DNA of 5,526 nt from NCBI GenBank assembly GCA_025363795.1, contig JANYLE010000244.1, forward strand, positions 1 through 5,526, in the 5' to 3' direction. The notes under the pieces are model-generated. The model was not told the origin of the DNA, did no database searches, and saw only the letters and a program-made list of their open reading frames with translations. The number at the start of each line of letters is the position of its first letter. Positions within the stretch are counted from its first letter, which is position 1. Source of the stretch: Mariniphaga sp. (GTDB lineage: Bacteria; Bacteroidota; Bacteroidia; Bacteroidales; Prolixibacteraceae). The position numbers and the translations under genes are program-made. Shown one piece after another: positions 1 to 5,526 of the stretch.

Positions 1-2
1 AC

Positions 3-80
3 ACTATAGAAGAACATTCGGGCTCATCAATCTGGAGACGGATCGAAACAGAAGTTGAACCCCACCTCAATAGCTCGTAA
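3..80 (+). CDS. Possible 3' end of a converging gene (partial, uncertain)
   Basis: A plus-strand frame is open from the left edge and ends with TAA at 78-80, giving 25 residues (TIEEHSGSSIWRRIETEVEP, then HLNSS). Its composition is protein-like (charged and amphipathic), and its stop is followed at once by an inverted repeat, as expected for a gene tail. No family can be recognised from so few residues. A second plus frame (to a TGA at about 55) and a minus-strand frame running off the edge are also open, so this is only a guess. If real, it converges on the 610-residue protein gene. Confidence 0.25.
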   Translation, partial: TIEEHSGSSIWRRIETEVEPHLNSS

Positions 81-113
81 AACGATATTCATTTGTCAAA
101 GTATTTTATCGTT
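81..113. terminator. Weak inverted repeat between possibly converging genes
   Basis: AACGATA (81-87) and TATCGTT (107-113) are perfect 7-base complementary arms around a 19-base loop. A second imperfect palindrome, CCATTTTTAAAATTGG, lies at 131-146. The position just after the TAA at 78-80, and downstream of the minus-strand stop at 164-166, fits a bidirectional transcription end. The stem is short, low in GC and has a long loop, so this is weak evidence for an intrinsic terminator. The rest of 81-163 shows nothing else. Confidence 0.25.
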
Positions 114-163
114 GCAGCAGGTCAGTATTTCCATTTTTAAAATTGGTCACAAATTTACGCTAC

Positions 164-1996
164 CTATTTATGAGTATTCCTGCCTTCCCAGCCGCTCTTA
201 CCTTTATCCATAAATACTTCCTGTAATGTTTTCGAAACACGGTCATCAACCTCTTCGACCAGCTGAATTCTTAATGGATGAGTAAGCCGCTTCTGCCATG
301 CAACAGCAGAAGCATAAGGTGGGCTATCTTTATCAAATTCATAAATCAGATAAGCCCATTTTTCAGAAAAAACATTCCCTTTTAAAACCGGAACAACTTG
401 TTGCATATTTGAAGAAAGGAAAGTATGCGACAAACCGCGAGCCCAGTAAATCCATGGTCCACCCGTAATATAAAAGAAAGGATTGAGAAGCCGTGTTGGC
501 GATTCAATACCTGAATTTGAATAACCAAGCTGAATTCCTGCAAAAGCAATCCCCTTTTCCTTGTTGAAAAAAACGATCCATGGAACATCTGCCTCCATTT
601 TTAAATCAGTCAGATCCGGCATGTTCTGAACATCGTACACAATCACCGAATCTCTTACGATATCATACCATGCAGCGTGGGTAATGAGTTCACGTCTAAA
701 GACCATTTCTGCATTCCTAAGCGCCAGACAATTAACCGTTTCATTGATCCGCATACACGTTGAACTAATAAAGTAGGGCATTCCGGGGTAAAATTCATAC
801 CTCACGGAGGCATCAACCTCAGGTACACCACGAAGATTATCCCAAACCTCACTTTTGGCAATCACTGGACCTGAAACGGTTACATTGCCTTTGGGTGACT
901 TCCAATCAGCCGAGTGAGTCCAGGCGCGCGGAGGAACGTATATATCCGGATTCCAGTGCACTGCACCATTAGTTTCTAACCTGTGAAATAAGGGAGTATT
1001 GGGCTTACTCTTCAATGTAATCTGATCGAGATGACCCGAGTTGGATTGCAAAATGACAGAAAATTCACTGTTATCAATCTGAAGTCCGGGTGCCTGTCCC
1101 TGAACACTAAGATCGGTCTTGTATAATTTAGCCATCGCATCGGCATTGTTATAATAGATCAAAAATACGCGACTCGACTTTGCAGGTACATCTGCCAGAA
1201 AGGCGACCCTGGCAGAAACGGTTGGCAACCATAGTGGGGCTTTACGGGTTGGAATACCATTTTTATCGGGTGCAAGGTTGTCTTCTGCCAAACTTTCCTG
1301 GATATCATATACCTGAGATGGGACCTCTGTCAGGGAATGGGTTTTAGCATCAACTTCCACTACGCGAACATCTCTGGAAAGTTGCTGAGCTTCATCCGGA
1401 TAAAAGGCAAGCAATACTTCAGTTGGCTCTTTTACCCGATTGATTCCGCCTGTTTCGCTAAGGACTACAGACTTATAGCTCTTCCACGCCTTGTCAAAAA
1501 CTGACGCTCCTTCCGGGGCTTTAACCTTACTACTGGCCGTAAGGAACACATCATCAACAGCTGCTTTGGTAGTTTTTTTCATCCGCACTGTAATCCGTAT
1601 ATTATATTCCTGACCAGGTTGCCATTTTACCCAGCCAATTACACTAAGATTTTTATACATCGTACCGTCCAGAGACAGGCTATACCCTGAAGGTGGCCGC
1701 TCTGCAAGAGGTGGCCTGGTCAGATCTTCAACTTCTTCAACTCTCTTAAGATCAGTAGCCCGAAGGACCTTCCCATCAACAGCAGCTTCGACCTCAATAA
1801 TGGAAGCCTTCGGCAATTGAAGAATCGCCTTAAAATGGTAGAAAGGGACGCCTGGATCAGGGTAACCCAATTCAATTTTGGTAACTGACAATTCCATATT
1901 GTCTTTCGCCTTCTGAGCGCTGATGAATCCTGCATTTATTGCAATCATCAGGAAGGAAATCAATACTTTAAAAATGGATTTTTTAAATATATTCAT
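164..1996 (-). CDS. Exported all-beta protein of unknown function, supersandwich-like
   Basis: The protein has 610 residues. The start ATG at 1996 has a good AGGAG nine bases upstream and gives a clean signal peptide (MNIFKKSIFK, a hydrophobic core, cleavage near FISA|QK), so it is probably periplasmic or surface-exposed. Residues 36-155 look like a beta-sandwich. Residues 190-285 form a second sandwich (EVLLAFYP, then EVPSQVYD, then VAFLADVPAKSSRVFLIYY), a layout seen before supersandwich domains of some glycosidases and lyases. From 302 to about 575 a supersandwich-like domain follows, starting LQIDNSEFSVIL. It holds a block rich in aromatic and histidine residues (HWNPDIYVPPRAWTHSADW, 347-365), two Cys nine residues apart (C414, C423) that could pair, and TGGPWIYWARGL (511-522). 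The tail after 580 is charged and probably loose. I do not recognise the family. A polysaccharide lyase, a hydrolase or a non-catalytic binding protein are all possible. It is the last gene of the run. Confidence 0.85.
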   Translation of the reverse strand: MNIFKKSIFKVLISFLMIAINAGFISAQKAKDNMELSVTKIELGYPDPGVPFYHFKAILQLPKASIIEVEAAVDGKVLRATDLKRVEEVEDLTRPPLAERPPSGYSLSLDGTMYKNLSVIGWVKWQPGQEYNIRITVRMKKTTKAAVDDVFLTASSKVKAPEGASVFDKAWKSYKSVVLSETGGINRVKEPTEVLLAFYPDEAQQLSRDVRVVEVDAKTHSLTEVPSQVYDIQESLAEDNLAPDKNGIPTRKAPLWLPTVSARVAFLADVPAKSSRVFLIYYNNADAMAKLYKTDLSVQGQAPGLQIDNSEFSVILQSNSGHLDQITLKSKPNTPLFHRLETNGAVHWNPDIYVPPRAWTHSADWKSPKGNVTVSGPVIAKSEVWDNLRGVPEVDASVRYEFYPGMPYFISSTCMRINETVNCLALRNAEMVFRRELITHAAWYDIVRDSVIVYDVQNMPDLTDLKMEADVPWIVFFNKEKGIAFAGIQLGYSNSGIESPTRLLNPFFYITGGPWIYWARGLSHTFLSSNMQQVVPVLKGNVFSEKWAYLIYEFDKDSPPYASAVAWQKRLTHPLRIQLVEEVDDRVSKTLQEVFMDKGKSGWEGRNTHK

Positions 1997-2005
1997 AACG
2001 AATGG

Positions 2006-2010
2006 CTCCT
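2006..2010 (-). promoter_or_regulatory. Shine-Dalgarno site of the 610-residue protein gene
   Basis: On the minus strand AGGAG lies nine bases before the ATG at 1996. It fixes the start codon. It is a stronger site than anything before the upstream gene, whose leader is simply A/T-rich. Bacteroidota often start translation without such a site, so its presence suggests the last gene is translated independently after the 67-base gap. Confidence 0.6.
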
Positions 2011-2030
2011 ATAAATTTAGGTGAATTTAT
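2011..2030. repeat. Perfect 7-base inverted repeat next to the ribosome binding site
   Basis: The sequence ATAAATT-CACCTA-AATTTAT (minus strand) has two perfect 7-base arms and a 6-base loop, and ends directly against the AGGAG site. The arms are only A and T, so an RNA hairpin would be weak. It could be a protein-binding palindrome, a small structure that affects translation of the last gene, or chance in an AT-rich gap. It is not a terminator, because no GC-rich stem or U-run follows. Confidence 0.4.
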
Positions 2031-2063
2031 TATTAGCTTTTCATCAATTCTCTTCAAACTGAA

Positions 2064-4736
2064 CTATTGTTCTGTAATCAGATTCCGATTCCTCAATTCC
2101 TTAACCCCAGTTTGCCAAGGGCCCCCGGCTCCCCAGATATAATAAGAAAAATACATAGTACTCTTCTGGTAAATTGGTGTCCATGGCTGAAATTCAACGT
2201 AATAATAATGCGCTTCTGTATTGACCGGATGGTTCATCCACATGTGCAGAAACAAAGGTTGTTTAACCGGAAAGGCTCCCACAAAACTAATATCCTGCTT
2301 TGTATCATAACCAGCATTCCATCCCTCTTTTAAGAAGAATAACCTGCCATAATATTTTTCCGGCATCATTCTGTATTCGTGCAATCCATCCTTCTCTGGT
2401 ATTGTGAATACATCCTCCGGCCCATGAGCTTTTCCCAGTTCAATAATTGGCTGCGGTCCAATCACATTCGCTTCCGGGTTTTTAAAAGTAAGGGCATATT
2501 GGATTTCAAGCAAGGGTGAATTCCCATATAACGTAAAAATTTTCACCAACTTGTTGCCAAAATAATCTGCGGTCATCTTCACTCGGACAAAATCACCTTC
2601 CTTTTTCAAAATCTCGACATCGTAAACTTTATGTGTTTCCATGCTTCCCTGTCCAAGGAAATCTTCAAATCCGCCATAAGGATAGTATCCCCTTTTTCTA
2701 AAAGCGCGTTTATCATCGACAGGTTTTTCGGGCCAAAGTTTAAACAGTATATTATCGTTTCGAGATTTCACGATATACTCGATAACTCTTGCTCCTGTTG
2801 CCAATAGTGTTAACCGTACACTATCGTTTTCCATCCTGTATTCCTTTATCCCATCACTGTTCAGATCGACTTCATATAAAGATGGCTTGCCCTCCATTTT
2901 CCCAACACCTAATTGGCTAAGATTCTCAAGACCAAGTGCAGATACTTTCACAAGATAACTGCCTGCGGGTACCTTCAGATCAAATTCCATGTCCTTAAAA
3001 GTTCCGGTTCCGGTAGTGCAGGTTTTTGTGGCACTGAAAACGATTTTACCGGGATTATTTTTTTCAAGTACATCAGTTTTAACCTGGAATGTTGCCTTAT
3101 TCGTAAAATTGTGGATCGTAACAGGATAGGTGACTGAAGGAGAATGCCCGTAAAGAAGTTGATGCACAGAAATTGCGGGAGGCATGTCCAGCATCGTCAA
3201 TGTGCTTTTCTTATTGTTCTCCCATTTATAATGGATGGCAATTGGATTAGTTTTATTCATGGCATCCGGAAGAAGCTGAACTCCAAGCTGCAAAGTCTTT
3301 GAACTATTAGCCGGAAGATTTACCGGAATAGTCATTTCGCCTTCCAACTTCAGTTCTGGCGGAAGCACCACCTCTACAGTACCGGCTACAGCATGCGGAT
3401 ATGTATTTGAAACCGACACATTAAGCTGGTAACCATCCATATGTGCCTCCAGATTTATTCTGTCGCCAAAATATTCTTCGAGATAAACACGATCAAGCAG
3501 CAACAATTCAAGTGCATTTCGATAAAGTGCGGACCCCATCATTATTCCGTTATTCAACACAGCGACTTCTCGCCGACTCATTATGGCATCCCACATCAAT
3601 TGTTTCGTTAACTGTTCTCCTTTGTTTACAAAAAGCACCATACATGGAATTGCATCCCCTTCCAATGTACCGGTTGTAGTAATAAACGGAACATCCTCCT
3701 TATCGATTTGCTCTTTGTTCCCTTCAGTCGCAAAATAGCCATCATATTTAAGGTTAACAACCGCAGTATCGAATACCTGTCTGAACACATACCCACTTTT
3801 CGCCTTGGCATAATTGATCCATGATTCATTTGTAAACATGCTTTGAACCTGCAGACCATCGTAATTTTTGCATCCATAAATCTGACCAAATCCAACATCA
3901 GCGATAACCGGAAGTTTTACTTTCGCTAACCAATCATCCAGTTCCTGTTTCGCCAGAAAATCCATATATCCACTAAAGGTAAACCATGAATTACCTTCAT
4001 TCATCCCCTTTCCCATCACTTCCAACGGATGACCAGTGGTACAAGTAACACTTTTCAATAAGGTTTCCGCACCAAACCAACCTCTCTTTAAATCATATTT
4101 AGTCAATAAATCTGTGGCACTGACAATTAGTTGATAGACCCGATTGCGCAATTCCTTGTTATTCGAAGAAATTACATGAATCTTTTTTGAACCGTTTTCG
4201 AGATAAAAAGCATTAACCTCCGTAAAATCTTTTGCCCCAAATTGATGACTTTTCAGTTTAGCTTTCCATTCATCTTCCTTTGGAAGCTTCCCAACCAACC
4301 TTTTACCTAATTCCGTATCGGGGTCGATCAATACCAAAACATTGGCGTTCCCCATTGCATCAGTTAACTGCTGATTTGTGGGTTGATCCAGCAATACATA
4401 TTTATCGCTCAACAACCCATTTAAAAATCCTTCCTGAACCGATAAACCAGAAATTTTAAGATCGTCGGCGATATCGACCTTACTTTGGGCTATGGTATAA
4501 TCGATTTTAGGAGTCGCTATCTTAAAGAGGTTTCCATAACGAGTCCAAACCTTGTAGCTGTCGTGCCAATAATTGGTATATCCATTAAACTGGAAATCAG
4601 AACGCACCGAATTTTCACCAGGCCGGAATGAACCATTAAATTTATAATCGTCAAAATTTTGTGCAAAAGTTGTTTTGCCAATCAACACAAGAACACACAC
4701 AATAAGAATGTAGTAGCATTTGGATAATGATCTCAT
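2064..4736 (-). CDS. Exported multidomain protein of unknown function with C-terminal beta-supersandwich-like domain
   Basis: The protein has 890 residues from the ATG at 4736. A GTG at 4757 would add seven residues, but neither start has a clear Shine-Dalgarno, and the ATG gives a compact signal peptide (MRSLSK, a hydrophobic core, then TTFA|QN). Export to the periplasm or beyond is likely. Numbered from the GTG: 33-220 is a mixed alpha/beta part with VLVLIDPDTE (140-149) and KKIHVISSNN (191-200), recalling accessory N-terminal domains of some glycoside hydrolases. 225-435 is a globular part rich in W, G and acidic residues (HPLEVMGKGMNEGNSW, 243-258) ending in a helical stretch near 410-430. 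About 436-530 and 531-612 look like two Ig-like beta-sandwiches. From 627 a DLNSDGIKE loop leads into a supersandwich-like domain (galactose-mutarotase-like fold) ending GAGGPW (876-881). No known catalytic motif is recognised. A role in polysaccharide processing is inferred from context only. The reading frame is intact. Confidence 0.85.
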   Translation of the reverse strand: MRSLSKCYYILIVCVLVLIGKTTFAQNFDDYKFNGSFRPGENSVRSDFQFNGYTNYWHDSYKVWTRYGNLFKIATPKIDYTIAQSKVDIADDLKISGLSVQEGFLNGLLSDKYVLLDQPTNQQLTDAMGNANVLVLIDPDTELGKRLVGKLPKEDEWKAKLKSHQFGAKDFTEVNAFYLENGSKKIHVISSNNKELRNRVYQLIVSATDLLTKYDLKRGWFGAETLLKSVTCTTGHPLEVMGKGMNEGNSWFTFSGYMDFLAKQELDDWLAKVKLPVIADVGFGQIYGCKNYDGLQVQSMFTNESWINYAKAKSGYVFRQVFDTAVVNLKYDGYFATEGNKEQIDKEDVPFITTTGTLEGDAIPCMVLFVNKGEQLTKQLMWDAIMSRREVAVLNNGIMMGSALYRNALELLLLDRVYLEEYFGDRINLEAHMDGYQLNVSVSNTYPHAVAGTVEVVLPPELKLEGEMTIPVNLPANSSKTLQLGVQLLPDAMNKTNPIAIHYKWENNKKSTLTMLDMPPAISVHQLLYGHSPSVTYPVTIHNFTNKATFQVKTDVLEKNNPGKIVFSATKTCTTGTGTFKDMEFDLKVPAGSYLVKVSALGLENLSQLGVGKMEGKPSLYEVDLNSDGIKEYRMENDSVRLTLLATGARVIEYIVKSRNDNILFKLWPEKPVDDKRAFRKRGYYPYGGFEDFLGQGSMETHKVYDVEILKKEGDFVRVKMTADYFGNKLVKIFTLYGNSPLLEIQYALTFKNPEANVIGPQPIIELGKAHGPEDVFTIPEKDGLHEYRMMPEKYYGRLFFLKEGWNAGYDTKQDISFVGAFPVKQPLFLHMWMNHPVNTEAHYYYVEFQPWTPIYQKSTMYFSYYIWGAGGPWQTGVKELRNRNLITEQ

Positions 4737-4779
4737 GATTATTGATTTTTGTCTCACTTAGGATGAGGGTTATAAAATA

Positions 4780-5526
4780 TTATTTGAATGATATCTCGCC
4801 AAAGAAAGCAGGCTGATGATAATCAGGATGCTCAGTATTAACAGGATTCCAGGTTAAATAATGTGGAGAGGAGGTATTATCCCCGCATTTATAAAAGTTC
4901 GCTTTTGCGTTAAGACCTTTAAAAACCAAATCTTTATCGAATGCAAAACACGCTTTGGGGATAATGATCATCAATTCCCATTGATGTCCGCCTTTCTTTT
5001 CATCAAATGGCTGGTTCCCTAATGTAGATCTGGTTTTAATCTTCTTAATTATTTCAGTATCCAACAATGCTCTTTTTCCAACTTTTCCGTACTCAACATG
5101 GGGTATGCCAATACAATTAAATTCAAAATTATAAAATGAGTCATCTTTTCGTGTTGAGATAAAGAATTCGACACAACTATCTTTGCAAACATCCCCATTA
5201 ATCCTGGCCACTTGGGCCAAGACATTCTCTTCAGATACATAATACTTTAGCAAAATCTGATCCTGACAATAGGCAATTTTAAATTTAACATCAGGTTTGT
5301 AGGAGTAGGATGGCCAATTCAAAATATCAATCAGCTGAAAGTCGGCAATTCGTTCAAGAAGTTTGTTTGCCGTTTCAATATTAATTTCGCCATCATGGGC
5401 TATTTCTTTAATAATCAATTTCTTTGTGGCAATTTTATTTTTTTCATCCGTCAACAAATTGCCATTTAAAGTTAACCCGGACACCGAATCACAAAGTGCC
5501 AATCCGAATGTGACGGCCAAGGTTTT
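4780..5526 (-). CDS. CBM9-like carbohydrate-binding protein, 5' end cut by window edge
   Basis: This is a probable non-catalytic sugar-binding protein of the 'carbohydrate-binding family 9-like' group. The frame is still open at the right edge (the first codons are AAA ACC TTG), so the real start lies outside; TTG at 5520 is possible but less likely. Counting from the edge, 248 residues are visible. Family signatures in order: NWPSYSYKP (70-78), DSCVEFF (116-122), YNFEFNCIG (132-140), W183, ANFYKCGD (209-216), PHYLTWNP (221-228) and PDYHQPAFFGE (234-244), then the TAA stop. This spacing and the conserved C-terminal end show an intact CBM9-like beta-sandwich. The first residues (KTLAVTFGLALC) are hydrophobic and may be the end of a signal peptide. 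The Cys is not in a canonical lipobox because Leu precedes it. The gene is the first of three co-directional genes in the window and presumably binds the glycan that the operon handles. The family call is firm; the ligand is unknown. Confidence 0.88.
   Translation of the reverse strand, partial: KTLAVTFGLALCDSVSGLTLNGNLLTDEKNKIATKKLIIKEIAHDGEINIETANKLLERIADFQLIDILNWPSYSYKPDVKFKIAYCQDQILLKYYVSEENVLAQVARINGDVCKDSCVEFFISTRKDDSFYNFEFNCIGIPHVEYGKVGKRALLDTEIIKKIKTRSTLGNQPFDEKKGGHQWELMIIIPKACFAFDKDLVFKGLNAKANFYKCGDNTSSPHYLTWNPVNTEHPDYHQPAFFGEISFK

Noticed and set aside
15..92. Short minus-strand ORF starting ATG AAT ATC (21 residues)
   Set aside because: It is very short, has no ribosome binding site and no recognisable features; it overlaps the plus-strand frame that ends at 80.
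150..157. TAAATTTG on the minus strand, matching the Bacteroidota -7 element TAnnTTTG
   Set aside because: No TTTG-like -33 element lies at the expected distance, and no convincing gene start follows to the left. It is an easy chance match in AT-rich DNA.
2061..2072. GAAC-AATA-GTTC inverted repeat over the stop codon of the large protein
   Set aside because: The 4-base arms are too short to mean anything, and no U-run follows, so it is not a terminator.
2067..3898. Open frames on the plus strand and in another minus frame inside the large gene (for example 2067-2333, 2913-3137, 3443-3679, 3626-3898)
   Set aside because: All overlap a long intact gene with a signal peptide and domain pattern; their translations look like shadow frames with no protein-like features.
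3017..4050. TCTTG peptide occurring twice in the large protein (residues 239-243 region and 579-583 region)
   Set aside because: The surrounding sequence is unrelated, so this is a five-residue coincidence rather than an internal repeat.
4737..4757. GTG start for the large protein, adding seven residues
   Set aside because: No Shine-Dalgarno stands before it, and the in-frame ATG at 4736 gives a more compact signal peptide. It is still possible.
1..5526. Search by eye for CRISPR arrays, tRNA genes, insertion sequences and long direct repeats
   Set aside because: None was seen; almost all of the window is taken by three intact coding frames.

Overview
The window reads as a piece of a Bacteroidota chromosome (formerly Bacteroidetes). 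It carries three consecutive genes on the minus strand, and transcription runs from right to left. The phylum call rests on three things. Two of the proteins have signal peptides ending in the typical 'FAQ' / 'SAQ' style. The sequence is moderately AT-rich, with an A/T-rich leader before the second gene. The rightmost gene has the full motif set of the CBM9-like carbohydrate-binding proteins that are common in that phylum. No 16S or other marker gene is present, so the genus cannot be given.

Layout in transcription order. (1) 5526-4780: a CBM9-like carbohydrate-binding protein, cut at its 5' end by the window edge. (2) 4736-2064: an 890-residue exported multidomain protein of unknown function. 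It has an N-terminal alpha/beta part, a central globular part, two beta-sandwich modules and a C-terminal beta-supersandwich-like domain. (3) 1996-164: a 610-residue exported all-beta protein of unknown function, which also appears to contain a beta-supersandwich. The gaps are short (43 and 67 bases), hold no convincing terminator or promoter, and suggest one operon. The leftmost 163 bases hold no clear complete gene. A short open frame on the plus strand may be the tail of a converging gene, followed by a weak inverted repeat.

The exported products and the sugar-binding partner point to handling of a complex glycan, like the accessory part of a polysaccharide-utilisation locus, but no SusC/SusD pair, regulator or recognised CAZyme catalytic domain lies in the window. 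The most interesting point is that proteins 2 and 3 share an ungapped motif (an 'N ... K-S ... L-F' pattern over about 30 residues) at the start of their supersandwich domains. They therefore look like two distantly related members of the same fold family next to a sugar-binding protein. Substrate and reaction cannot be read from the sequence.
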